Of a stretch of 64,000 nt of DNA, positions 24,120 to 35,429 are shown piece by piece. The position numbers and the translations under genes are program-made. The DNA is from Phycomyces nitens (lineage: Eukaryota > Mucoromycota > Mucoromycetes > Mucorales > Phycomycetaceae): positions 1,240,001 through 1,304,000 of the forward strand of contig JAHRBC010000006.1 of the NCBI GenBank assembly GCA_022702545.1. Direction: 5' to 3'. The number at the start of each line of letters is the position of its first letter. The stretch's first letter is position 1. Under the pieces are notes generated by a model that was not told the DNA's origin, made no database searches, and saw only the letters and a program-made list of their open reading frames with translations.

Positions 24120-24864
24120 TCTGTACACAAGCTCTAATACTATTACTGTTTATCCTTGCCGCTTCTACCAGCCTACTTGATATTACTTGGATCGGGTGCT
24201 TCACTACTGAACAATACCTGAAAATAGGGACCAATGGCGATTTGGGTGGTTGTGGCAGTGTTCTTATATAATAAAGGTAGTATTAGTGACATATATTCAA
24301 GAGTGTGGGTGTTGTTCAAGATGTGAGGTATATTATACTTACATTGTAAGGGATGGATAAGAATGGACAAAGTGGGGCTGAGTTGTGTGGCATGGCATGG
24401 CATGGCATCTTGTATGATTAGATTGACTAGAGATGGGGTAAAGTAAATTAGTATGGGTGAATTGAGTGATAGAATAATCGATTTACATACCAGAAACAGA
24501 GTTGACAATTAAGTAGAGGGATGTTACGTGATGACCAACAATAGATTCTTATTAAGAGTATAGAACAATATTAGTAAATAGTCAGAATAATATTATAGAA
24601 AGAGATAAAGACCAAGAAAAGGCATTACCATTATGATAACCAGTCGTAGATGATGAAGGGGCCAGATGGGGTAGACAGTGATGGTGGCAGTCTATAATAG
24701 AATAAGAAACATTAAAGAATAAAATAGTTTGACATGAAAATATTTTTTACCAAGCCACCAATGACGATACCATATAATAGACCGTTTGAGTAGAGGAGGT
24801 CTATAAGTTAAAAAGAGAGAATCAGAATAGTGTTATAGAAAGCATAAATACTAAGAGACAGTAT
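24120..24864 (-). other. chain of short exon-like blocks (membrane-like), minus strand
   Basis: On the minus strand, blocks of 45-65 nt are bounded by good splice sites. For example, a TTATAG acceptor then a block reading LLYSNGLLYGIVIGGL then a GTAAAA donor; and a TTATAG acceptor, a block reading TATITVYPIWPLHHLRLVIIM, then GTAATG. Further blocks lie at about 24.42-24.36 and 24.27-24.22 kb. The unit around 24627-24864 is a diverged copy of those at 28080-28742. I do not recognise the product; some frames carry stops, so the array may be decayed. Confidence 0.4.
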
Positions 24865-25091
24865 ATGACCTCTTAGACTCACTCAGACTCAAAGTAATTC
24901 AGCGGGGATTAAATATTTTGGCTGTGATTTTTGACAAAAAAAAAGTATTTCTTGCTGCTCAGCCAAAAAAGAGAAATACTTGCAAAAATTTGCCAGTATT
25001 TTACCGTGTCAGACTCAAGTATATGAGTCTCATATTCTATCCAATAAAATCTCTTTAAACTTGAATATTTCCAATTTGAGCACTTCCTTAT

Positions 25092-25613
25092 CAGGTAAAG
25101 AAGTCAATAAAAATACCTTACACATTTTATTTTAGAAACCAATCTATGCAAAAGACAGGACAAGAGAACATCTAGAGAGTTACAGATAGATTTCATTATA
25201 AAGATATTGTTTGCTTAATCTTTCTATTAATCAATCTCCAAGGTCATTGATATACTTTTTGTTTCTAGCTATGTTTAAGACAGGGGAAAAGATATTGGTG
25301 TTGTTGCACAGTGAAACATAGTTATATTTCAATAATAAGATTACTTCTTTGAAAGCAATTCATAGATACGAATCTGATTGTATTGTTTCGGGAATCTAAT
25401 TGCTGATCTCTGACACTTCCTTTCTTGTACACATACCTGTCACAATCACCAATCATGATATTAAGACATTTCTTTATCATATCTAGGAAACATATAAATA
25501 CCAAAGAGTTTGGTCATAAAAAGATCAATTGAATAATATCTTTTATTAAAGAACTTATCCTTTACCCTCCTGTTTCTATCTCTTACCTTACCTGCTTAAA
25601 CCCTTTCCTGACA
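25092..25613. repeat. fold-back pair of LTR-like arms with 5-bp flanking repeat
   Basis: Right arm (minus, ending CTTTCCTGACA at 25613) aligns along its length with the solo LTR at 34382-34668 (shared AGAAACAGGAGG, TTTAATAAAAGA, GGTATTTATATGTTT, ATTGGTGATTGTG). The left arm (from 25092, CAGGTAAAG) is a weaker plus-strand copy of the same family. CTTAT flanks both sides (25087-25091 and 25614-25618). It lies in the Crypton upstream region. Confidence 0.55.
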
Positions 25614-25644
25614 CTTATATCTACTTGAATTATCCAATTTCACG

Positions 25645-27792
25645 ATGAACAATCAAATCAGCAACACTTCTATTTCCTCTTCATCTGTTGCCAATGAAGG
25701 AATTCAGCAAATGATCAAAACAAGCACTGCCATGCACCATAGCAATCAAATGGTTATGGCCCAAAGCATGAGCCTCCATCCTGTAAACACTATCAAGGAT
25801 TACTCTGCTAAGCAAGAAGAGTGGAAAGTAAGTAACAGTTATTCAAGGAATTTTTTTAATCAAAGATTAAATACTTACAATCAATGCATTAGAATTGGTG
25901 CAGAGAGCAGAACTTTGAAGATGCCTATACTGTTTCTGATGAAAAACTCAGTTTCTTTTTGATGGAATATGTATCTAAGCATGGCAACAAGTACCGCAAG
26001 AATGAAGATGGTACACCTGTTGCCTTGGGAAGGGAGTCAGTTCTTGGCTATATTAAAAGCAGTATCTGACATGTCAAATACACAGAAAGCACTCAGTTGG
26101 AACAACAAGGGCCCTGCAAGAGGCCCATTAGTCCGTACCTTCCTTGATACATTGGAGAAAGAGAAAGTAAAGTGCAGAATATTAGACTTTGAAGATCGAG
26201 GCAAGAATACTTTGAACAATGGATACTCCAAAGACGAATTGAAGAAAGTCAGCAATTTTTTCTTTATAGAAAAAAGTGATTCTCAAGGCTCCAGGGACAA
26301 ACTATGCTTCCTCCTCAGCCATTCTATGTTATGCCGCAGCCAAACCAGCCTTAGTATGGAGTTTGCTGATCTGTTCTCCTTGGAGGTAGAGAACCAGGGA
26401 TTGAGTGAATGCATTGCTTTGGTGGCCACAATATCTCATGGCAAGACAAACCAGCATGAAAAGATTGAGTATGGGTCTTCATTGAGACATCGTGATGTCA
26501 AAGTTTGCTCAGTTGGTGCACTGGCAATGGATATTTTCTTGTGCCTGCACTTTGAAAATGAGCCATTCCCAAACTTTGAGAAGTGAGAGAACTGGTATAA
26601 GACAATGGTGTTCAAAGGCAAAACTCCTTTCAAGCCAATCCAGTATAAAACCCAGCATGCAACTTATGTCAAAGTCTTCCAGAAAGTTGGGATCCATACG
26701 TCAAAGGTCACCCACACAAACAGAAAAAGCGCTTTGAATATGATTGCCCAGGAGAATGTTTCTGGAGGCCAACAGAGAATGGTTGGAAGATGGGGCACTG
26801 ATCGAATGGTTAGATGCTATGTATCCAGCCTTCCAGTAAAAGCAATGAAGAGTCTTGCTGGATTCAGCGGTCAGCAACACTCAAACTATTTCTTGCCGAG
26901 GGCTACTATCCGACCATCCGCTGTGTTGCAAAGTCTTGTATTCCAGGACATCGAGTATTGGAAAGACCGGTTTGAAAATGACAACACCATGCAAGAGGAC
27001 ATTGCTGGCTCCAACTTCTTGAACTTGCTCGCATATTTGTGTGTTGTGCTCCTTCAGGTAAATATTTATAACAAATATATCAAGATAAAGAAAACTCATT
27101 CTCTCATATATTAAAAACTTTAGGACTCTGTCGTCCTTAAAAAGAAGTATCCAATATACTATCTTTGGACTTGTGAGCTGTTTAACACAGCAGAATACAA
27201 GCACTTTGAGCTGCAGGTACTTGGGTCTCTTGAGCAGAAAGAAATGGTGTTTCTTTCCAACTGTCGGATACAGATGGCAATGCCTGAGCTGGTGGCCACA
27301 CTGCAAGACGGTTTCAATAAAATGACAACAATGATGCTGGCCACCAAAGCAGAGAGTAGATCAGAAACCTTGAAGCTCCAAGACAGAGTTTCTGAATTCC
27401 TTGCAATGGGTAGCGCCCTCTTTAGCTCCACGCCAGCCTCCACAGCATCTCGTTCAAACTTTCCACTCCAACAGCCCAATCCAGACACTCCCCAAGCTAA
27501 TTGTTATCAAATGAGTCAAACAATTGTCAGTGTCACCGATGTTTGGAGGGAGTATACTAGAGGAATTGGTGGAAATCCCTCCATAAAATCCATGGAGCAA
27601 ATGTATGGAACTGCTTAGAGAAAAGAATGAAAGGATTCCTGATTCTTCAGCAGAAGAAAAGAGATATATGCAGGAATCCAAGCAAAAGCAAACTGCGAGG
27701 GGATTTCATGTGAAGAATCTGCAAGAATACTAGAGGAACAACGAGTGCGACTAGGAATATCTTTGAATAAATTAAGATCTCATTTAAAATAG
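25645..27792 (+). pseudogene. Crypton tyrosine recombinase with GCR1_C-like tail, decayed copy
   Basis: Exon 1 is 25645-25827 (61 codons), exon 2 25893-27057 and exon 3 27124-27792, with GTAAGT and GTAAAT donors. Catalytic region: SHGKTNQHEK, then HTNRKSALNMIAQ (HxxR box) and GRWGTDRMVRCYVSSLP (Trp and nucleophilic Tyr). The C-terminus matches the GCR1_C fold seen in fungal Cryptons (NPSIKSMEQMYGTA, FFSRRKEIYAGIQ). Damage: a frameshift near 26065, TGA at 26584-26586, and TAG, TGA and TGA between 27616 and about 27645, where copy B reads Trp, Gln and Arg. It would catalyse excision and integration of the element. Confidence 0.8.
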
Positions 27793-28079
27793 AAAAACAC
27801 ATAATTTCATTATCTCAATCATCAATTATAATTATAAATATCGTTAATAAATATTGCTTCTCTGAAGATTTATGGCCCTAATGCTTTGTAAAATACAGTT
27901 TTTTGATTCATAAAAACCATCAAACCCACTATCAAAAATACTCCAAAATAGGCATGAAATCTGATTTTTTTCCCAATTTAAGTATTTCCTTCTCATTCCC
28001 AATCCCACAAAATTTGATGAGTCTGAAACCCAGACAGACTATGAGCCACAAGAAATACCCTCACAGTATTACCATTATA

Positions 28080-28742
28080 ATAACAGTTGTAGATGATGGA
28101 GGAGCCAGATGGGGTGATTGATGGCGGCGGTCTATAGTAGAATAAGAAACGTTAAAGGAGCAAATTATTTGACACAATTTTTTACCATGCCACTGATGAC
28201 CATACCATATAATAGACGTGTGAGCAGAATATATCTATAAAATAAAAAGAGAGAATAAGAATAATATTATAGAAAAGTATAGACCAAGAAACGGCATTAC
28301 CATTATGATAACAAGTTGTAGATGATGGAAGAGATGGACAGGATGTGATGGGGGTGACCCAAGTAGAATAAACAACGTTAGACAAAAAAAAGTTTGACAC
28401 CAAAAGGTTCTTTTTTACCATGACACTGATGACAATACCCATATAATAGACTGTGTGAGTGGCGGAGGGCTATAAGAGAAAAAGAGAGGATCAGAATAAT
28501 ATTATAAAAAATATAAAGACTAAGAAAAGATATTACCATTATGATTCCAATCGTACATGAAGGAAGAGGTAGATGGGGTGAATGGTGGTGTGATCTACAA
28601 TAAAATAAGCAACGTTAGAATAGAAAATTGTTTGACACAAAAAGATTTTTTTAGCCCAATATTGATGATAGAACCATATAATAAGCTGTGTGAGTTGAGG
28701 AGGTCTATAAAATAAAAAACAGAGTCAGAATAATTTGCGAGA
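28080..28742 (-). repeat. three tandem ~225-bp units with conserved exon-like cores
   Basis: Units begin with ATTACCATTAT at about 28066, 28297 and 28535. Each holds GTAGATGATGGA-like, CCATATAATAGAC and GAGAGAATAAGAATAAT blocks in the same order as the unit before the Crypton (24627-24864). On the minus strand each unit carries two short blocks flanked by TATAG acceptors and GTAA donors. They look like duplicated exon pairs of the chain at 24.1 kb. Confidence 0.65.
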
Positions 28743-31354
28743 TGCTAAAGGCACATTCAACTGACCACACATTGTTTGGATGAGCAATGCAAGCAGGATG
28801 TATTAGAATGAGCGCATGTTTATAAAGAAGCTGCCAATTTTTTAGTGTAAAGATGTGTAAAAAAGAAAGAAAAAATGGGCCCGGATATAGGAAATGAGGG
28901 AAAGGAAAAAAGAGCAAAAAAGAAAAGAACGACTTAGACTTTGCTGCTATATTATAATAAATAATATTGTATTAACTATAATGTGTATTCAAAACATATA
29001 TTAGAGTCAACTTACTTTATTATTCTCTATTATTTATTTATGAGCCTGATTATTGATTGTAAAACCTTTTCCAAGACTTGGTGCACAGTATTCTATAATA
29101 TTTATATTGATTCTGTGACAGACCATTATATTATTTTATGGCCATATGATAGTGTTCTTGTCAATTAAATAGTGTTTGATAATATAAGACCATGCTTTTA
29201 GTTGATGCAGTGATTCATAGTCAAAGCATGGTTTGAGAAAAATATTAACATAAACAAAGGTTATTCTCTATGGGTTCTCTTGTGCCGTATTTTTTGATCT
29301 TATTGATAAAGCATATTATGTAAATGAAGTTTACTCTTTTCTTTGAGACCACCACTTGTATCAATTACTAACTTACTAAGCTAATCAAGGTATTTGTCCA
29401 ACTGATCCCTTTTTATACCAAATATCTATTTATAATAAATGAAAAATATATACAAACCAAACACTTTAACAAACTATTGACTTTTGAATATTCCTTTAGG
29501 TTGATCAATCTTCATTTGACTGCAAAGGTTTTTGGTGAAAACATTAATAAAATAACTTGCTGTCCAATACTTGTCAAGCATGGATAATAACCATATCCTT
29601 TACATTGTGAACAAAGGAATGGCCCTTGTATCTTAATATAACTTTTGCATTGCCAGATAAAATAAAAACACAAGTTAAATCATAGTATAGTATTTTATTG
29701 TTGTTACAATCGATTATTACCTTTTCCATAAGATACACTTTGAGAATCTGCGCAACTTACTTTCCCAACAAATTTATAGCAAGGCTATATCTCATAGTGT
29801 ATTTTAAACTATTCAAAATTGCCCGATACACCTTTTTTCATATAATAAATTGCTGAGGCCCATTACAAAGCTGTTCCACTCCATTCATAGAGAGAATTAT
29901 AAGTAAACTGGATAAGCTCATTAGATACTTTGAAATTTGCGGCTATATTAATATAGCAATTAGTATGTATCATAATATTAACCTTTTGCAACCACATACA
30001 TATACTAAAGCTCGTTTTTGTGCTATTTTCAATGGGAGAAGTGGTGACTAACTGTGTAAGCTTTTCAGTCAATTTGTCTATTTAAATAGTAATGTTATAC
30101 ACGGCATAATAATTGTATAAATGAAGTTCTGTTTAGTTATTACCTGTGGCATACTGATTTGAATGCTATGGAGGTTGATGTTTCCACTGTCATTGTTAAT
30201 GTCTATCATTGGATGGATTCAACTTTGCATTCTTCATTTATATACCCAAACGGCAATATTAGCACTGACAATCACCACCCAACACCCCCTTGTCCTTGTA
30301 GAAAATAAATATAGTATTAGTAAAAACACAAAGTAGGAATCACTTGCTCCTTGTACATGCTTACCTAGCAATCACAATATAACTAATGAAAACCAGCGCA
30401 TTAGTATTGTTCATCTCTACTTTTAATATAGAGATTAAGACTTTAGTCAATATTTTGTTACTTTAGAAAAAACTCATGAAGGAGCTTGACATTACAAACG
30501 ATGACTTGTCTGTAGTAGAAATAAAGTAGCAGCCTGCACTTTGTACAATGGGCTATATACTATAACTGACATTTGCAGTTGTTAATGTAGATGAAGTCTA
30601 ACATCAATGACTCAATCAATACCTACCAGACGGAAATAATTCTATTTTATTGCACTGTACTGCATATTCAAGAATAATTGACACGTCACCATGAGTAGCC
30701 TCTTTATTTTATAATTCTTTCTTTATATTATTATACAGACACCAAATAAAATAAAATGGCCAATAATGTCAAAAACAAAAAATTGGTTTCAAAAAAACAG
30801 TAGTTATGCTACCATTTTGTTCACACAGCAAAAAAATTATTTTTCTCAAGAATGCGCAACATCTTTAACACCAAATAAAATGCTCATTTCAATAAACAAG
30901 GTTGCCTAAAAATTTATGGGCCCTTTCTATGGTACTACAACTACCTTATTGTCAGATGAAAAGAGATTCCATGCGACTTTTATGAATTGGCATTGATGAC
31001 ATTACCTTTCAACCACAATCTGCAGAGAAAAATCACTCTAAAATCATAAAAAATGGCAGTTATGTTACCATTTCAGTAGCTGTTCCCACTCCTTCTGCCA
31101 TAGTGTATAATCGGCAAAAGGATCGGCTTCCAAAAAACAGCAAGTTCTCCTGATCACCAAGTACATCTGAGGACCCGACTTTATGGAACAAGGTAGCCAG
31201 ATATAGAATATAGTAGTTATTTAGTTTCTGTTACTATGCCAATAAATAATCCTTACATTCAAAATCAACATCTATCATATTGCTTTGGGAGGAGATTTCT
31301 AGTAAAATATATTATGATACAATTCATAGAGTGTTTACAAAAGTAACTTGCCCC
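28743..31354. other. AT-rich region without a supported gene
   Basis: A CT-rich block on the minus strand near 28.88-28.93 kb could be the leader of the exon chain to its left. Otherwise only short AT-driven frames (e.g. 28983-29168, 29863-30072) without motifs. Probably decayed transposon sequence. Confidence 0.4.
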
Positions 31355-31499
31355 TTTTGCAATCTTCAAGACACTTTAATCTTGCTCTCTTTGCATAACA
31401 TTGAGCAGTCAGTTTCTGGACAAGACTGTAACCATTCTGGCTTGTACTGCATCTAGGGCAAAAACACTTCTCATTGTAGACATCGGAAGTAGAAGACAT
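31355..31499 (-). pseudogene. first-exon relic resembling the CACTA transposase gene
   Basis: The minus-strand ATG at 31499 starts a 48-codon frame with a CxCxxC cluster (EKCFCPRCSTSQNGYSLVQ, then TAQCYAKRARLKC). It resembles in length and layout the first exon of the CACTA transposase at 49928 (ECKYSVCSPTGRTFELVSAQ). No transposase core follows within reach, so this is either a truncated relic or a chance likeness. Confidence 0.35.
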
Positions 31500-31985
31500 G
31501 GTATTTGTGTATTAAAGTTTAAACAAAAAGGAAACAAGTGTTACATATGCTTTATTTGCCATGGTTTTATAAGAGTGTAAAAATATTATCTCCTGTATCA
31601 ATTATGCTATTGATAAGCTTTTAGTGTACCGTTAGGAATGGGTAGTTATTTATGTTAATTGATGATTTGGGGTTGAGAATTCTTATGAATAAATGGTATA
31701 GTTGATACGCAATATTATAATGGAAAGAAGACTCTCGTTTATTGTTTGTCTTAGAAATCAATTATGAGGTGGGGCCTGTGGTGTTCCGGGACCTTATGTC
31801 CAAATCCTGTGATTCACCTTACACCCTCATTACACTCCTGTTCTTTATATTTGAGCCAATTAAATACAAGAAAATAATATTTTTAAGGTGATCACAAAAA
31901 AACATGTTGAGTTGCAAAATTGCTTCAGCTTTCTCCATGTTCTCAGTTAACTGTGCACAGTAGGACAGCCCACCATTTTCCCAGT
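31500..31985. other. noncoding junction before the truncated Gypsy copy
   Basis: No gene seen. Identity to Gypsy copy 2 starts abruptly near 31986 (aligned with about 62035). The 5' LTR and the first roughly 290 codons of gag are missing, and this sequence is unrelated flank. Confidence 0.5.
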
Positions 31986-34900
31986 GCATCATGGTATGAT
32001 CCAATCTTCAACAACCTTAGCATGGGCAAAGAAGACAACAGCTTCATCAAGACTGTTGAACAAGTAACCCAGGCCGCCAAGAGAGTGTCTGCCCCTCGTC
32101 ATAACAAAGGGGACAAACGGAAATTCGCAAGAGAGTCCAACAATCTCTTCTGTGGCGCACACGGCGGGTATAAGGCAGATCACAATGAGGAAAACTGCAC
32201 CCAGGCTGAGCAAGGGAAGAAGACTAGAAAGGACATGGTCAACCATGATGAGGCCAGGATAATTGGCAGTACTCCAAGAAATCTGGGCTCAAAGAACTAC
32301 CCTTTCAGAGCCACGTCGTTCAGCCAGCAGAAACAACAAGTTTCCATAATGCCGGAGGAGCGCAAGTGCAAGTTTTGCAAAGGCTCATACTTCCGGGGTC
32401 ATAAATGCACCACGTACTTCGATGTATACCCGGAAAGAAGACCAGAGAACCTGGCAACCAAAAGAAACGTTGCCATCAACACGGTTTCAGCGTCTGATGG
32501 CTTGAACAAGAGCAAGTGGGCTCCCTACAACAACCACCACCACAACAACAGTAATAACCGCAGGAACAACAGTGGCGGCGGAGTTGTGCACCCTGGTAGA
32601 AACCAGATTCAAGATGCGATGAGCAATGCCATGAGCTCTGACCCCTTCGACAACAAAGACTGTAAGTTGGCAGGCATTAATGGAGAAACAAATCCATCCA
32701 ACAAATTGTTATTGACACCTATTGTCATAGAAGGAACCAAGCTCATGGCCATGTGCGATTCTGGTGCCAACACCACATGTATTAACCAATACACATTTAA
32801 TAAATATTTTGCGCACAAACAAATCTTTCCAGTGCAGGGTGTGATAAAAAACTTTGCACATGAAAGTAGCAATTATCCTGAGAGATTAGGTCAGACAGAA
32901 TTACTGTCAGTAGTGTATGGAGATGCTCCATTTCGCTGTACCCACCAATTTGAAGTTGTAAATTTCCCTAATCACATAGCAGCCCAAGCTGATATATTGT
33001 TGGGAACAGATATATTCGAAAAGTTGGATATCCGAATGATGGGAATTGCTTATCATTACCCTAAAGAATTTGAAGAGAACTACTCAGAACCTCAAGATTT
33101 AAACTTTGATACACATAATCATTATAATCCTGAGAACAGCAATTATGGAACTGAATTGGAAAGATAACAATTTTTCCAAGACATTTCGGTGGCCATACAG
33201 AAGAACGAAGCCATCAAACCCAGTACATTCTGTAATGTACCTGCTTCAGAAGTACGTATTCCTATGAAGCAAGACGGAACAAATTGTTATATTAGACAAT
33301 ACCCCCTACCATATAAATACATGCCCAAAATACAAAAGCAGCTTAACGAATGGCTACAGAGTGGCTTGGTAGTACCAGCAGAACCAAGTGCCTAATATAA
33401 CTCTCCTTTGTTAGTAATCCCTAAGAAAGGAGACAATGGCGCTTTAACAAAGCTGCATATAGTACAGGACTTACGTCGGATAAATATCAACATATCAGAT
33501 TCATACAAAGAGGACTATGCCATCAACTGCATTCAAGACATTTTCCGAAAAGTTGCCAAACCAGGGATGGTGTTCTCAAAGTTGGACTTAAAAAATGCTT
33601 ACCACTCATTTAAAGTCAAAGAATCTGATCAAGAAGTACTTTCTTTTACCTTTGAGAACAAAACATACAAGTGGCAAGCCTGCTGCTTTGGCTTAAAAAC
33701 TATTACAAGTTTATTTTGCAGAGTTATCAAGATAATTCTTGGGGATACTGAAGGTGTCGAATCCTATGTGGATGACTGTATTTTATTCAGTACCCCTGCT
33801 CGACATGCTCAACTCGTACAAACAGTGATAAACAAGCTTACAGCTGCTAATCTGAAACTCAATGTACAAAAATGCAAATTTTTCCAAACTACGATCTTTA
33901 CCTTGGGATTTGTCGTTGGCCCTGGTATTACCAAAATAGACTTTAGAAAACTATCGAATATTCAGGAATGGCCAATCTGTCAATCTGCAGAACAAGTCAG
34001 AAAACTCATGGGAACTATCACATTCATGAGAGACTATATTCCATTGAGTTCCAAACTAACTGCACTCTTAGATCAATTACGCTATGAACCTAATATCAAA
34101 GAAAAATGGAATAATACACATACAGAATGCCTGGAAGCCATTAAGCAAGTTCTATTATCAAGTGTGGTATTACATGCCCCAGATATGAGTAAGAAGTTTT
34201 ACATGCAAACCGATGCCTCACTCTATGGCGTATCTGCTATTCTGTACCAAAAAGTGGAGGATGGACGCACTAAGCATATTGCATTTATATCCAAATCTTT
34301 GAACAAACATCAATAGTTATGGTCTACCAACCGTCGCAAAATCTATGCTATTATACTTGGGCTGGAAAGGTTTATACCTTTTGTCAGGAACTGATCCAAG
34401 CAGAAAAGGCAAGAGACAGAAACAGGAGGTTCAAGGATAAGTTATTTAATAAAAGACATTGTTCGCTTGATCTTTCTACGATCAAGCTCTACTGGTATTT
34501 ATATGTTTTCTAGCTAGGGTAAAGATGTGTCTAAATATAATAATTGGTGATTGTGGCAGGTGTGTGTACAAGAAAGGAAAGTCTAAAGATAGCTATGATG
34601 TATTGGTCTTCTAGCTAGTATCCATTTTGGAATTGTGGCGCGAAGGCTGTTAGGAACCAATCCTAACACCTTTATTGCTAGGCAACCCAAACCTAGAAAT
34701 ACAAACGGATCATTCAGTGCTAGTTTATTTATATTCTAGTAGCTATTTGTCCAGTAACCTCCAAAACTATGTTGATACCCTCAACGAAAATGGGCAACTG
34801 AAAATCAGCTACATCAAAGGAGTAGATAACACTCTACCCAATGCGCTGAGCCGTCTATACCCTCCGGTTGAAGAAAATGTGCAACAAAAGAAAGAGGAGG

Positions 34901-35076
34901 ATCAAGTCATCCGTAAAATACTAAAATATATTATGATAAAATGGCAGAACATCGAACCCAAAGCTACACCAACCGATGTAGTAAAGAAAAGAGGATCACA
35001 CTTTACCAAACGTCAAATAATACATAGCAAAGACAAAGACCTGCATATCCTAGCTGTCAAACTCAACAATGAGCAA
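31986..35076 (+). pseudogene. Gypsy copy 1 Gag-protease-RT-RNase H segment
   Basis: One frame with a few stops: TAA 33165-33167 (copy 2 has CAA), TAA 33393-33395 (copy 2 has CGA), and TAG 34314-34316. Motifs: CKFCKGSYFRGHKC knuckle-like cluster; protease AMCDSGANTTC (copy 2 has DSGAD); RT with FSKLDLKNAYHSF and YVDDCILFS; RNase H with FYMQTDASLYGVSAIL and LEIQTDHSVLVYL. The frame passes through the solo LTR at 34382 without change once the TSD is collapsed. It ends at 35076, where the DIRS begins; the integrase continues at 44733. Confidence 0.85.
34382..34668 (+). repeat. solo LTR with 5-bp TSD inside the Gypsy RNase H region
   Basis: A 287-bp segment begins TGTCAGGAACTG and ends CAATCCTAACA, flanked by CCTTT at 34377-34381 and 34669-34673. 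Removing it restores an open frame through RNase H. It is from a different LTR family than the host Gypsy and is related to the arms at 25092-25613. Confidence 0.9.
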
Positions 35077-35100
35077 TGGGGAAGTTGACAAAATGACAAT

Positions 35101-35194
35101 GTCAGATGTGGTTATAGGCTCTCCGAGCCATGCTTTATTTTTTAGAATATATATATAGTTAAGTTTGATATACCCCTTTTCCCTCATATCTTTC
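35101..35194 (+). repeat. left inverted terminal repeat of the DIRS element
   Basis: GTCAGATGTGGTTATAGGCTC through CCCTCATATCTTTC. It matches the reverse complement of 44595-44688 with few differences. The outermost bases (35077-35100) are unique to this end. Confidence 0.85.
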
Positions 35195-35314
35195 AAAGGT
35201 AAGCTAATAATAATAATAATCATTTTTTTGTCTGTTTTTCTTGGGAAGGGTAGATATTGTATAGTTAAGAGAATAATTTGTAGTACCAAGGGCAGGTGTC
35301 CACCACATCTTCTG

Positions 35315-35397
35315 TCATCGTTTTGTCAACTTCCCCATTGTGTTTTGTACCTAACACAATTGTTGTTAACTCCACTCTGACGTCAGATGTGGTTATG
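35315..35397 (-). other. DIRS internal complementary region (circle-junction template)
   Basis: The plus strand reads GTTTTGTCAACTTCCCCATTG, the complement of the left extremity (35077-35098). It is fused directly to TGTTTTGTACCTAACACAAT and onward, the complement of the right extremity (44678-44732). In DIRS-1-like elements this region is complementary to both ends and is thought to template circle closure. The natural recombinase stop codon (TGA, minus; plus 35383-35385) falls in it. Confidence 0.85.
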
Positions 35398-35429
35398 TTT
35401 TCTGAAAGTGGTGAAAAAAATGGCATTGC

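Larger units (their letters stand above)
24865..28079 (+). mobile_element. Crypton (tyrosine-recombinase DNA transposon), copy A
   Basis: Encodes a Crypton-type recombinase (25645-27792). The 7-mer ACAGTAT occurs at 24858-24864 and again at the 3' end (28073-28079). The flanking exon-array sequence is continuous across it, so boundaries are well constrained. A second, 5'-truncated, inverted copy at 56121-57592 ends at the same point (ATACTGT), confirming the 3' end. Cryptons excise and integrate by tyrosine recombinase without terminal inverted repeats. Confidence 0.8.

Noticed and set aside
31819..32004. Minus-strand 61-codon frame overlapping the Gypsy truncation point
   Set aside because: It spans the junction between unrelated flank and Gypsy gag, so it cannot be an ancestral gene.
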